From Verrucomicrobiales bacterium (GTDB lineage Bacteria > Verrucomicrobiota > Verrucomicrobiia > Verrucomicrobiales > DEV007): 44,783 bases of DNA. Below are positions 18,559 to 27,632 of this stretch, in pieces. Where the stretch lies: assembly GCA_028033615.1 (NCBI GenBank), contig JAOFDG010000009.1:1-44783 (forward strand), written 5' to 3'. The translations under genes and the position numbers were made by a program. How positions within the stretch are numbered: the stretch's first letter is position 1; the number at the start of each line of letters is the position of its first letter. Below the pieces are notes generated by a model that saw only the letters and a program-made list of their open reading frames with translations, had not been told where the DNA came from and did no database searches.

Positions 18559-19482
18559 TTAGCTCTTATCGAGGCGAAGCCTACTTCGAACCCAGTAAGA
18601 TAAAATATCACCAAGAATGACAATTAATGAGCCAAACAAAATCAATACTATCATTTTGTCGAAGTCTCTACCTGCTTTGGCTTCACTAATCATAAATCCT
18701 AGTGATGCGATGCCGAGCATTCCAAGCACTGTTGATTCTCTTACGCAGGTTTCCCATCTGTAGAAATAATACACTAACATTCGTGAGAATGATTCGGGGA
18801 CCATTGCTGCCATGAAAGAATTAAACCGGCCGCTGCCCTGAGAAATAAATGCTTTAGGTGTTTCTGAATTATTGTTTTCAATTATTTCGGATCCGAGCCG
18901 TCCAAGAATTCCAAAGTTATGAATAGCAAGGGCTAAGACTAATGCCCAAGGGTCAGGCCCAAGAATAGATAATAGTAGAAACCCTAGAACGTATTCAGGT
19001 AAGCTGCGAGTAAATAAGAATAAGATGCGGGAGACTCTATTAACTATCACCCATAGAATATTAGTTAATTTATTATTACTAACCATGATTCCTAGTGGTC
19101 TATGAGTTGCCAGATTTTTAGATGCCATAGGTAGAATCATGAAAGCTAAGATTCCAGATATCCAAATTGCTGTGGTTGCTAAACCAAAGGTCATAAGGCC
19201 TGCAATTAGTCCTCCATCATCATGTAGATTTTTGAAAACCCACGGTAATGAATCTGACCATTTTCCTGACTCTCGCGTTGGATCAGGTATAATTTTTTCT
19301 AGAAAATTTTGAAGGTTTACTGATCTTTGTTCCTTACTAATTAGTGATTCATGTAAGCTTTTTGCTGTCCAAGACCATGCAATGACTGCTAACAAAACCA
19401 ATAAACTAAATCTTACGATCGTTGATTTACTTCTATTACGATGAAGTTCTTTTATTCGTCTAATTTGATTCTCCTTTGACAT
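18559..19482 (-). CDS. PhnE-like ABC transporter permease (second copy)
   Basis: A 307-residue inner-membrane protein with about six membrane segments. It shows the PhnE-type blocks: RSLPEYVLGFLLL (where the family has R(A/S)(I/L)PE..), and YYFYRWETCVRESTVLGMLG, the motif before the last helices. It follows the first permease gene by one base, so the two permeases probably form a heterodimer served by the PhnC ATPase. The substrate is inferred only from the family: phosphonate, phosphite or phosphate ester. The N terminus carries a basic cytoplasmic segment. Confidence 0.82.
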   Translation of the reverse strand: MSKENQIRRIKELHRNRSKSTIVRFSLLVLLAVIAWSWTAKSLHESLISKEQRSVNLQNFLEKIIPDPTRESGKWSDSLPWVFKNLHDDGGLIAGLMTFGLATTAIWISGILAFMILPMASKNLATHRPLGIMVSNNKLTNILWVIVNRVSRILFLFTRSLPEYVLGFLLLSILGPDPWALVLALAIHNFGILGRLGSEIIENNNSETPKAFISQGSGRFNSFMAAMVPESFSRMLVYYFYRWETCVRESTVLGMLGIASLGFMISEAKAGRDFDKMIVLILFGSLIVILGDILSYWVRSRLRLDKS

Positions 19483-19483
19483 T

Positions 19484-20365
19484 TTAGACGTGCTTACTGT
19501 TTAGGCTGACGCGGATTTTTCCGCCCCACCATTCGAGAAGTGCAATTGTTAAAAATAATGCATAAAGATAAGTCCACACCTCTTGGTAATGGAATTCATC
19601 AGAAGACAGCTTTATTTTGTACCCGATAGTCTCTATGCCAACGAATCCAAATACCGCTGCCGCACGCAAAGCACATTCTAAACGATAAAAGGTGTAAGAT
19701 ATGATGTCTGGTAAAGCTGAGGGTATAATACCCACAAGAAAAGAGACGAAATAACCGGCTCCGATCGCTCGGAACATGCTCTGGGTTTCTTTGCATTGCT
19801 CCTCAAAGATTTCAGCATATATTTTGGCCAATATGCCTGAAAAAGGGATGGTGACTGCAACTATCGCAGCTTCAGTTGATAGCCCCATTGCAGTAATAAA
19901 AATTATTCCCCATATTAGTTCATGAATTGACCTTGCGAACGCAATCCATGACCTAGCAATAATGTGTAGGGTACGCAAAAGGGATTTTTTTGTAGTACTA
20001 TTAATGTTTTCTGGCCACCAGGCCGTTGTTGATAAAAAAGCCAGAATTGCACCTATTGGCACCGAGACGCTCATTACAAGAATGGCAAATCTCAGAGTTA
20101 TCAATATTGATTCTACGACTACTTTTAGAAATGGCTCAGTGCCTTCGACCGGATTTTCGTAATCTATGGCCGGACTAATTGACGCTTTGAAAAATTCAGT
20201 AGCGAGTTTGAGGCTGTTATTGCTAAAAAGGTTGTCTGGCTTAAGCCCAATTAAAAACCCACAAATAATTGTGATTAGAGTTATCCAGAATAATATTGAT
20301 CGTCTTTTTCCGATAAGAGGCGAGACGGTAGTTGATGGCAATGAATTAATGCTCTTTTTAGCCAT
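19484..20365 (-). CDS. PhnE-like ABC transporter permease (first copy)
   Basis: A 293-residue permease of the phosphonate type. Visible signatures are LITLRFAILVMSVSVPIGAI at the start of the transmembrane domain, RSIHELIWGIIFITAMG, and SYTFYRLECALRAAAVFGFV. The start overlaps the end of the upstream ATPase gene by eight bases, and the second permease gene follows after one base. The three genes therefore form a compact operon. A periplasmic binding protein (PhnD type) is not found next to them. Confidence 0.84.
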   Translation of the reverse strand: MAKKSINSLPSTTVSPLIGKRRSILFWITLITIICGFLIGLKPDNLFSNNSLKLATEFFKASISPAIDYENPVEGTEPFLKVVVESILITLRFAILVMSVSVPIGAILAFLSTTAWWPENINSTTKKSLLRTLHIIARSWIAFARSIHELIWGIIFITAMGLSTEAAIVAVTIPFSGILAKIYAEIFEEQCKETQSMFRAIGAGYFVSFLVGIIPSALPDIISYTFYRLECALRAAAVFGFVGIETIGYKIKLSSDEFHYQEVWTYLYALFLTIALLEWWGGKIRVSLNSKHV

Positions 20366-21149
20366 CTTGAAGAATTTCGCTTTCCTTGAGCTCGTAAAGT
20401 TCTTCTAGTTGTCTTTGGGAAATTTGATCAGGGCTCTGATCAAAGTGTATGTTTCCATTTCTGATACCGATAATTCGAGGAAAGTGTTTTATGGCTAGAT
20501 CCAAATTGTGGAGGCTCATGAGTAGAGTGGCTTCTTCTTCTTCAGCAACCTTGAGAAGTATTTTCACTAGGCTTGCCGCGCGAGCTGGGTCAACGCTCGA
20601 AACAGGTTCATCGGCAAGAATTGTTGACGGCGATTGGAAGATGCTTCTTGCGACGGCGACTCTTTGCTTTTGTCCGCCAGATAGGGTCGAAGTAACGGAG
20701 TAAAGTTTTTCCTCTATTCCAACTCGTTCTAATATTGAATGAATCTCTAGTAATTTTTTTTCAGAGGGAGCAAATAAATTCTTAATCAATTTTGGAAAAC
20801 TGTAATCACCGATACTCCCGGTAATAACATTTTGCCATACCCTAAAGCTATTAACGAGTGCGAGATTTTGTGGTATTAAAGAGATGTTCGATCGTAACGC
20901 CTTAAGTTCTTTAGGAGAGTAAAGATTTGAATCCTTTCCGAGTATTTCGATTCTTCCATTAGTAGGCTGAATACTGGCATTTAGCATATTTAGAAGTGTA
21001 GTTTTCCCGCTTCCACTAGGTCCAACAATTGCTATTTTTTCACCCTCATTAATTTTGAGATCTATTTTTTCTAAAGCTGGCACACCGCTGTAACAATGCT
21101 GCACCTTATCAAATACGAAGGCCTCTTTTTTTTGATCAGGTTTTGTCAT
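20358..21149 (-). CDS. PhnC-like ABC transporter ATP-binding protein
   Basis: A 263-residue ATPase that energises the two PhnE-like permeases. Walker A is GPSGSGKTTLLNML, the signature LSGGQKQRVAVARSI is canonical, Walker B is ILADEPVSSVDP, and the switch region is LMSLHNLDLA. PhnC-like proteins have this SSVDP motif, which separates them from amino-acid importers. It lies 31 bases downstream of the dehydrogenase gene on the same strand and overlaps the first permease gene. The substrate is likely a phosphonate or a related phosphorus compound, by family only. Confidence 0.87.
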   Translation of the reverse strand: MTKPDQKKEAFVFDKVQHCYSGVPALEKIDLKINEGEKIAIVGPSGSGKTTLLNMLNASIQPTNGRIEILGKDSNLYSPKELKALRSNISLIPQNLALVNSFRVWQNVITGSIGDYSFPKLIKNLFAPSEKKLLEIHSILERVGIEEKLYSVTSTLSGGQKQRVAVARSIFQSPSTILADEPVSSVDPARAASLVKILLKVAEEEEATLLMSLHNLDLAIKHFPRIIGIRNGNIHFDQSPDQISQRQLEELYELKESEILQDG

Positions 21150-21180
21150 TATTTTTTGATTATTCCTTGCAAGAATGACT

Positions 21181-22176
21181 CTAGTCGAACCCTCGTAGTA
21201 TTACTTTTCCTATGGCCTTACCTGATTCGAGAAGTGCGTGAGCTTCACCAATTCTTTCAAATGAGTATATCTCATCATGCATCAATGGGGTAATGGATTT
21301 CGATTCGGTATTCTTTGATATTTCTTTTAGTACTCTTCCGTGTCGAGATTTTCCAATCCCTTGATTGTATAGGATTGGAATAATCATAAATACAACATGA
21401 AGTGAGAGTGCCTTCTGGTGAAGGATACTTAGGTCGCATTCGACTCTGGTGTTCACCGAGGTTACTCTTCCTTCAAGCCTTGATGCTTCAAAACAACGCA
21501 TTAAATTATCGCCTCCAACAGTATCAAAAACTACATCAAAGCCATCCCCGTTAGTATGCTTATTGACGTATTCTGTGAGGCTTTCCTTTTTGTAATTAAT
21601 AGGTGTTGCTCCATAACTCTCTACTATCTCAGCCTTTCTTTCAGACGAGACAGTTGAAAATACTTCTGCTCCATGCAGCTTGGCCAGCTGTACACCAACG
21701 TGCCCGACTCCACCAGCCCCACCATGAACAAGTACCCTTTCTCCAGAGGCTATTTTCGCCCCTCTAATAAGTGCGTCCCAGGATGTTATTCCTACCAGAG
21801 GCAAGCCAACGCATTCTTCCATACTGATATTCTCTGGTTTTATTGAAAGTAGACGTTCATCAACTAATTGATATTCAGCCATCGCTCCAGGATTTCCTTT
21901 TATGGCTCCACTGCAGCCGTAGACCTGGTCACCGGGTTTTAAATTGGTTACATCGTTACCAATTTCTTCCACTATTCCTGCAACATCAAAACCAAGAACT
22001 CCATTCTCAGGAGCCAAGTCTTTGAGGAGACCTGATCGAATTTTATAATCGATTGGATTGACTGAACTTGCTCTTACTCTGACTAAAACATGACCGGATT
22101 TGAGCTGAGGCTTGGGTATTTCGCTCAGTTCGAATACCTGAGAGTCACCAAAACCTTTCATTACCATGGCTTTCAT
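21181..22176 (-). CDS. Zinc-independent MDR quinone oxidoreductase-like dehydrogenase
   Basis: A 331-residue medium-chain dehydrogenase/reductase of the quinone oxidoreductase branch, NADPH-dependent. The family entry SSVNPIDYKIRSG, the nucleotide-binding HGGAGGVGHVGVQLAK (about 151-166) and FDTVGGD are clear. The Cys/His set of zinc alcohol dehydrogenases is missing, as expected for this branch. Substrate is unknown; quinones or unsaturated carbonyls are typical. It is the first gene of a run with the PhnC/PhnE/PhnE genes, but a functional tie to that transporter is only a matter of position. Confidence 0.87.
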   Translation of the reverse strand: MKAMVMKGFGDSQVFELSEIPKPQLKSGHVLVRVRASSVNPIDYKIRSGLLKDLAPENGVLGFDVAGIVEEIGNDVTNLKPGDQVYGCSGAIKGNPGAMAEYQLVDERLLSIKPENISMEECVGLPLVGITSWDALIRGAKIASGERVLVHGGAGGVGHVGVQLAKLHGAEVFSTVSSERKAEIVESYGATPINYKKESLTEYVNKHTNGDGFDVVFDTVGGDNLMRCFEASRLEGRVTSVNTRVECDLSILHQKALSLHVVFMIIPILYNQGIGKSRHGRVLKEISKNTESKSITPLMHDEIYSFERIGEAHALLESGKAIGKVILRGFD

Positions 22177-22286
22177 TGGCTATTGAATAATCAATCTATT
22201 GGTCAGCGTCAATAAGGGATCTCCGCTTATTAAGCTTTTTAAGTGATTTTAATAGCTTAAATCTTGGATCAAGGATGAGAGTTGAT

Positions 22287-22314
22287 TTGACGAATTAGAT
22301 GAACTCGTTATTTA
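22287..22314 (+). promoter_or_regulatory. Candidate sigma-70-type promoter upstream of parC
   Basis: TTGACG at 22287-22292 is a near-consensus -35. With a 16-base spacer a weak -10 (TATTTA, 22309-22314) follows, and the ATG of parC lies 51 bases further on. The -10 is poor, so this is tentative. Confidence 0.3.
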
Positions 22315-22364
22315 TTTAACAATCCCTAAATACTTATCACGCAGTTTCTATCTGTAAGATTTGC

Positions 22365-24497
22365 ATGGCAAAAAAGAAAGTCGTTAAGAAAATCGTTAAA
22401 AGAAAAGTACTTAAAAAGAAAGTGCCTAAGGGGACTCCCTTGGGAAATGAGAAAAGGCCTGTCAAGAAATCAGGGGTCAAATCAAAAAAGAAAACGAAAA
22501 AAGCCAAAGTCCCATCACTTAGGAAGACGGATAAAGATGATGGGGGAGTGGTACATATTGATGATATGTACTCATCATGGTTTATCGACTATGCAAGTTA
22601 TGTAATTCTAGAAAGGGCAGTTCCAGCTCTGTATGACGGATTGAAGCCGGTTCAGAGACGCATTCTTCATTCTCTAAAAGAGAAAGACGATGGCCGATAC
22701 AATAAAGTAGCAAATATCGTTGGTCATACGATGCAGTACCACCCACACGGAGACGCCTCCATAGCAGATGCATTAGTTTCAATGGGGCAGAAAGATTTGC
22801 TCATCGATACTCAGGGAAATTGGGGCAATATCCTTACTGGGGATAAGGCTGCGGCTACCAGATATATTGAGGCTCGGCTTTCGAAGTTTGCATTGGCAGT
22901 GGCGTTTAATGCGAAGACCACGAACTGGGCATCTTCCTATGATGGCCGGAATCAGGAGCCTGTGAATTTACCTCTCAAATTTCCATTGCTCTTAGCGCAT
23001 GGGGCGGAGGGAATTGCAGTAGGCTTAGCGTGTAAGATACTTCCCCACAACTTTATTGAACTTATCGATGGTTGCATTGATGTGTTGCGGAAGAAGCGGA
23101 CAAAGTTATTGCCGGATTTTCCTACTGGTGGAATCATGGATGCATCAGAATACAGCGGGGGCCTTCGGGGGGGTAAAGTGAGGGTTAGGGCACGAATAGA
23201 AAAAACCAAAAATAAGCGGCTCCTTAAGATTACAGAAATTCCCTTTGGCACCACGGCTGGTGGTCTGATGGATAATATTGTTTCAGCCAACGAAAAGGGA
23301 AAAATAAAGATATCAAAGATTGAAGATATTACTGCTGAGAAAGTTGAGATCAACGTTCACTTACCACTGGGTTTGGATCCAGACACTGCAATTGAGGCTT
23401 TATTTGCATTCACTGATTGCGAAGTAAGTATTTCACCTAACTCATGTGTCATTGAGGACGATAAGCCACGATTCTTCGAAGTTGATGATTTATTGAAGAA
23501 GTCATCTCTGAGGACAAGGGACCTCTTGAAGTGGGAGCTAGAAATTAAATTGGGTGAGCTTCAGGACAAGTGGCATCATAATTCACTAGAGCGAATTTTT
23601 ATAGAGAATAGAATATACCGCCGTATTGAGGAGTGCACCACATGGGATTCAGTCATTGAAGAAATATGGAAGGGGTTAAAACCATTTCTAAAGAAACTTA
23701 AGAGGAAAGTGACAGAAGAGGATGTGGTGAGATTAACAGAAATAAAAATAAAAAGAATTTCTAAGTACGATTCATTCAAGGCGGATGAAGTTATTCGAGG
23801 TATTGAAGATCAGATCAAGGAAGTGAAAAAAAACATTTCACAGATCACGAGGTACACTATCAGGTACTACAAAGACTTGAAGGAAAAGTTTGGAAAAGGT
23901 AGAGAAAGAAAAACTGAGATTTCAACTTTTGGTAAGGTCATTGCAAAGAATGTTGCGGTCGCAACTGAAACGATTTATTTAAATTCTAAGACTGGATTTG
24001 CTGGATGGGGGCAGAAGAGTAACGGAGTTTCTGTTGACCGTTGTTCTAGAATGGATGACTTAATTGTTTTTGGTAGGGAAGGAACTATGCAGGTTTCGAA
24101 AGTTGCAGAAAAAACATACGTTGGGAAGAATCCTGCTCATGTCGCCATCTTTAGAAAAGATGAACCAAAATATTATTGTATGATATATAGGGACGGGCGA
24201 GACGGGGCTACCTTGGTCAAGAGGTTTACTGTCCAGGGCGTGACTAGGGAGAAAATGTATGACTTAACAAAAGGAACTAACGGTACTAGAGTTTTATTCT
24301 TTTCAGTTCATGATTCTGAAAAAGAGACACCTACAGTTAATGTTGTGCTAAAACCAATGCCACGCCTGAGGGTGAAAGAGATAGAAGTTGATTTTGCCGA
24401 TATTTCCGTGAAGGGCAGGGCTTCTAAGGGAAACATAATTACTAAGAATAAGGTAGAAAAAGTTGTCAGAAAGAAGGGCCAGATGGAACTTCTTTAG
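22365..24497 (+). CDS. parC: DNA topoisomerase IV subunit A (Bacteroidetes-like ParC) with a lysine-rich N-terminal tail
   Basis: Cuts and rejoins DNA duplexes as the A subunit of a type IIA topoisomerase. The catalytic tyrosine is Y167, with R166, in AAATRYIEARL; the DNA-gate motif KPVQRRILHSL is at 94-104 and the QYHPHGDASI motif follows near 124. The C-terminal part (about 525-710) has DLTKGT and VKGRASKGNIITK, as in the shorter Bacteroidetes-type ParC, so this is ParC rather than GyrA. An extra tail of about 58 residues before the conserved start contains about 26 Lys/Arg. The partner parE is not adjacent. At 710 aa including the tail it is shorter than GyrA. No Shine-Dalgarno precedes the ATG. 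Confidence 0.88.
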   Translation: MAKKKVVKKIVKRKVLKKKVPKGTPLGNEKRPVKKSGVKSKKKTKKAKVPSLRKTDKDDGGVVHIDDMYSSWFIDYASYVILERAVPALYDGLKPVQRRILHSLKEKDDGRYNKVANIVGHTMQYHPHGDASIADALVSMGQKDLLIDTQGNWGNILTGDKAAATRYIEARLSKFALAVAFNAKTTNWASSYDGRNQEPVNLPLKFPLLLAHGAEGIAVGLACKILPHNFIELIDGCIDVLRKKRTKLLPDFPTGGIMDASEYSGGLRGGKVRVRARIEKTKNKRLLKITEIPFGTTAGGLMDNIVSANEKGKIKISKIEDITAEKVEINVHLPLGLDPDTAIEALFAFTDCEVSISPNSCVIEDDKPRFFEVDDLLKKSSLRTRDLLKWELEIKLGELQDKWHHNSLERIFIENRIYRRIEECTTWDSVIEEIWKGLKPFLKKLKRKVTEEDVVRLTEIKIKRISKYDSFKADEVIRGIEDQIKEVKKNISQITRYTIRYYKDLKEKFGKGRERKTEISTFGKVIAKNVAVATETIYLNSKTGFAGWGQKSNGVSVDRCSRMDDLIVFGREGTMQVSKVAEKTYVGKNPAHVAIFRKDEPKYYCMIYRDGRDGATLVKRFTVQGVTREKMYDLTKGTNGTRVLFFSVHDSEKETPTVNVVLKPMPRLRVKEIEVDFADISVKGRASKGNIITKNKVEKVVRKKGQMELL

Positions 24498-24502
24498 TTT
24501 TT

Positions 24503-26671
24503 CTAATTCACGGGATCCCACTCCAGCCTGTAAAAAATTTTATTTTCCAGATTTTCTTCTTGGGGTTCATTGAAAACAAATGACGTCTCTGTTACTGTGA
24601 AATTTTTATAAGTGCTCCAATTTAATAGGTCATTTGATTTTTGAAGTTTAAAACCTTTTCCTTTAATGAGATTCTGGCAATTGATGACGATATTTTGAGA
24701 TTCAGTACCAATTTTCAAATTTGGTAAATTACCTTTTTCAGCTCTCCAGGCCAAACCAAATTCTGTAGATATATCTGTTGCCACTTTGAGCTGATAACGC
24801 CCCTTAGGAATCCCTCTCAAGTAAAGATGCTCTAAATTATCGATACTAGAATCGCTAAAATCATAAAGGATTAAATTTTCTCCATCATCACGGCAAAACG
24901 ATAGTGACATGTTAGCTATAGAGGCATTGTATTTACTTCCATTAATCCAAGGCGAACTGATGATTGAACGGTTCCAGTTCAATGAAAAGATAACCTCTGA
25001 AATGTCCTGATCAAAAACAAGATCATAAAAAACTTCATCATCGGACTCTAGAGATTTAAAATCCCAACCATAATATTGAAATTTTTCTAGAGATGATTGA
25101 TCTCCCTTTGTGAGAATTTTATAACTGTTGTTAACGTTTATTTTTCCGGCTCCGTAGACTTGGTCAATGGGTTTGGTGCTAGATCGTGTCCAGTCGTTCA
25201 ATTTATCTTTTTCAGCGCCAGCCATAATAATTGCTTTCATGGTTTCAGGGAAGCATGCATTAGGCATTCCTAAATTTGATGATATTCCATAAAGGAGTGA
25301 AATGGCAGAGCTGACCTGTGGAGTGCAATTGCTAGTTGAGTTGTCATTTGCTACAACGTCTGGTTTTAGTCGCCCTGCGCCATCATGATTTACCGTGCCG
25401 GAGCCAATGCCCAGAACGGACGGGGTTCCTCCTCGACTATGTGAACCATTAGTGTTTCCTACTACGATGGCATTGTAGCTTGAGGCAAGAATAGAGGGAA
25501 CTTTTGAGGAATCTCCATTATTAAGACCAACACAAGCAATGAATTGGTCTCGATCGATTGCGTAGTCGAACCTTCTAATGATTTCGTTTTCAGCTAGTAC
25601 TGCAGAATCAATTTCGGCAGCAGAACTGGTGTCGCTGTAACCATAGGATATCCAAGAATGATTTTGAATCATGCTCTCTTCAGTGAGTGGTGGCAATAAA
25701 GTTCCAAATAATAAAAAATCCTGAGAGGACCATTGATTGGCAGCATAGACATCAACTAATGGAATCCAGGAAGTAATTGATTCGTCGCTAAAGAATCGTT
25801 TTCCCACACTCTCTGAGTGGCCAGATCTTTCATAAGAGACGCTTTCACTAAATGTCTTAACTCTGAATGTTTGTTTTTCGAAAGATGAAGTCCCTTGAAA
25901 ATTATATCCGTCTTCTAGCTTTAGGTTTGGAGAATCTTCAGGTAAGAATCTCCCTTCAGCGTCTGCGGCTTCAACGAGTGATACTTTGAATGGTGCGGAT
26001 TTAAGTTCTATATCAAAAGAAAAGTCAGAGCTTAATATGCTGCTATTTAATGCCTGCACGGCAATAATGTTTTCTCCTTCATTTAAAAGTAGGCTAGACC
26101 GGCCAATTATTTGAGACTCCCATTTTGCTTCATGGCTGTAGGCTGTCGAATCATGACTTATAGTACCTTTACTTACATTTAGTCTAGCCACTTCATGTCC
26201 ATTGATCCAAATGATGGCTCCATCATCAATGTACGTTCTTAATAATAATCTAGAAGGAATTTTACCGCTCTTGACAATAAACTTTCTCCTTAAATAAATA
26301 CTCGAGTATGGTGGAGAAAGGTTAATACTTGGGCCCCGCATGTCCGTGAGAACTGTATTGTCATCTCCGTCACCATATCCTATCGGTGTTTGACCCTGAA
26401 TCCATTCTTCATTCTCTTGGAAGTCTAGAGTCCTCCACTGCCAACTAGGCGAAGAAGCTTCACTAGTTCCTTTCCTGTATTTCCAGCCATTGTCTTGTGC
26501 TGGAATAAATACCATTGATTCATAATCAATAATGGGCTCAGAGGAAAGTTCCTCCACAAGGTCATCGTATCCAAAATCATTAGCCCAGTTTTGAGCATAG
26601 GTTGAGTGAATCCCGTAAGTGAATATCAAAACGAGTATTAATGATTTGAATTTTCTGTTTTCACAAATCAT
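24503..26671 (-). CDS. Secreted subtilisin-like (S8) protease with beta-sandwich domains
   Basis: A 722-residue exported protein with a signal peptide (about 1-26). Residues about 60-225 resemble a galactose-binding-like sandwich (LLLRTYIDDGAIIWINGHEV). A peptidase S8 domain follows. By alignment in my head the triad would be D254 (KLEDGYNF), H285 (SGHSESVG) and S447 in STSNCTP (where the usual motif is GTSMATP), with N384 or N385 as oxyanion Asn; RLKPDVVA before the Ser is typical. The C-terminal 70 residues carry LQKSNDLLNWSTYKNF and end FYRLEWDPVN, a module shared with the pentapeptide protein in this window. The gene converges on parC with a five-base gap. Role is unknown; likely an extracellular or surface protease. 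Confidence 0.72.
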   Translation of the reverse strand: MICENRKFKSLILVLIFTYGIHSTYAQNWANDFGYDDLVEELSSEPIIDYESMVFIPAQDNGWKYRKGTSEASSPSWQWRTLDFQENEEWIQGQTPIGYGDGDDNTVLTDMRGPSINLSPPYSSIYLRRKFIVKSGKIPSRLLLRTYIDDGAIIWINGHEVARLNVSKGTISHDSTAYSHEAKWESQIIGRSSLLLNEGENIIAVQALNSSILSSDFSFDIELKSAPFKVSLVEAADAEGRFLPEDSPNLKLEDGYNFQGTSSFEKQTFRVKTFSESVSYERSGHSESVGKRFFSDESITSWIPLVDVYAANQWSSQDFLLFGTLLPPLTEESMIQNHSWISYGYSDTSSAAEIDSAVLAENEIIRRFDYAIDRDQFIACVGLNNGDSSKVPSILASSYNAIVVGNTNGSHSRGGTPSVLGIGSGTVNHDGAGRLKPDVVANDNSTSNCTPQVSSAISLLYGISSNLGMPNACFPETMKAIIMAGAEKDKLNDWTRSSTKPIDQVYGAGKINVNNSYKILTKGDQSSLEKFQYYGWDFKSLESDDEVFYDLVFDQDISEVIFSLNWNRSIISSPWINGSKYNASIANMSLSFCRDDGENLILYDFSDSSIDNLEHLYLRGIPKGRYQLKVATDISTEFGLAWRAEKGNLPNLKIGTESQNIVINCQNLIKGKGFKLQKSNDLLNWSTYKNFTVTETSFVFNEPQEENLENKIFYRLEWDPVN

Positions 26672-26697
26672 TGGTTTTTAATTATGGCATGCTATTC

Positions 26698-26725
26698 TTG
26701 AAGGTAAATTCACTTTTTTTATATT
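26698..26725 (+). promoter_or_regulatory. Candidate sigma-70-type promoter for mtnP
   Basis: TTGAAG at 26698-26703, a 16-base spacer and TATATT at 26720-26725 lie just ahead of mtnP. The expected transcript would begin about 10 bases before the ATG at 26742, a very short leader. It sits in the 70-base divergent space shared with the S8 protease gene. Confidence 0.4.
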
Positions 26726-26741
26726 TTCTCAATAATTAGCC

Positions 26742-27632
26742 ATGAGTAGTACAACAAATGAAGAGTCATCCATTGCAATAATTGGTGGAAGCGGTCTTTA
26801 TGACATAGATGGTGTGGAAAACCTTAGTGAACACCGGGTAGAAACGCCTTATGGTCCTCCTTCAGATTTAATTATTCAGTGCGAGGTGAGTGGGCGAAAA
26901 GTTTTTTTTCTTCCTAGACACGGTAGAGGACACACAATTTTACCACATGAGTTGAACCATAGGGCTAATTTTTGGGCTCTTAAGTCTCTTGGAGTTAATT
27001 GGGCTGTATCAGTTACAGCTGTGGGGAGTCTCCAAGAATGTTACGCGCCTAGAGACATAGTGCTGCCCGATCAATTCTTCGACCGAACTAGTCGGCGTGA
27101 GGAACATACTTTTTTTGGTGAAGGGATATGTGCTCACATTGCTTTTGGGGAGCCAATTAGTTATAATTTGAGAGAATTGCTCTTTGAGACTGCAAGCGCA
27201 ATTCATGAGCGTAAGGTACACAATGGAGGCACCTACGTGAATATGGATGGACCAGCATTTTCTACCAGAGCCGAGTCGCTCAATAATCAGCGCCTTGGAT
27301 TTGATGTCATTGGAATGACGAATTTACCTGAGGCTAAACTTGCTAGGGAATCCGAGATAGCCTTGGCTACTATGTCTATGATTACTGACTATGATTGTTG
27401 GAAAGTAGAGGAGGAACCAGTGACGGCTGAAATTGTGATTGGTCATTTGCAAGCCAATGCGGAATCGGCAAAGAAGGTTATTAAAGAGCTAATACCAAAG
27501 ATTCCTGAAAATCCAGACTGGCCGGAACACCATTCTTTAGATGGAGCTATTATAGGTGATTCATCATCTTGGCCAGAAAAGACAAGAGTAAAGCTTGAGC
27601 CTATTCTTTCTCGCTACTTAAATAAAAATTAG
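26742..27632 (+). CDS. mtnP: S-methyl-5'-thioadenosine phosphorylase
   Basis: Cleaves methylthioadenosine with phosphate to adenine and 5-methylthioribose-1-phosphate, in methionine salvage; cytoplasmic trimer in the family. Signatures are IIGGSGLYDIDG, RHGRGHTILPHELNHRAN and GMTNLPEAKLARE, the last containing the Met/Asn-Pro-Glu pattern of the MTAP subgroup rather than PNP (which has a different base-binding set). Length (296 aa) is normal. It converges on avtA with a four-base overlap. Methionine-salvage partners are not nearby, but the product pathway connects to the MetE-like enzyme only in theory. Confidence 0.93.
   Translation: MSSTTNEESSIAIIGGSGLYDIDGVENLSEHRVETPYGPPSDLIIQCEVSGRKVFFLPRHGRGHTILPHELNHRANFWALKSLGVNWAVSVTAVGSLQECYAPRDIVLPDQFFDRTSRREEHTFFGEGICAHIAFGEPISYNLRELLFETASAIHERKVHNGGTYVNMDGPAFSTRAESLNNQRLGFDVIGMTNLPEAKLARESEIALATMSMITDYDCWKVEEEPVTAEIVIGHLQANAESAKKVIKELIPKIPENPDWPEHHSLDGAIIGDSSSWPEKTRVKLEPILSRYLNKN

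Noticed and set aside
24522..24529. GGGATCCC palindrome as a terminator between parC and the S8 gene
   Set aside because: No loop, lies within the end of the S8 coding sequence, and has no T run.
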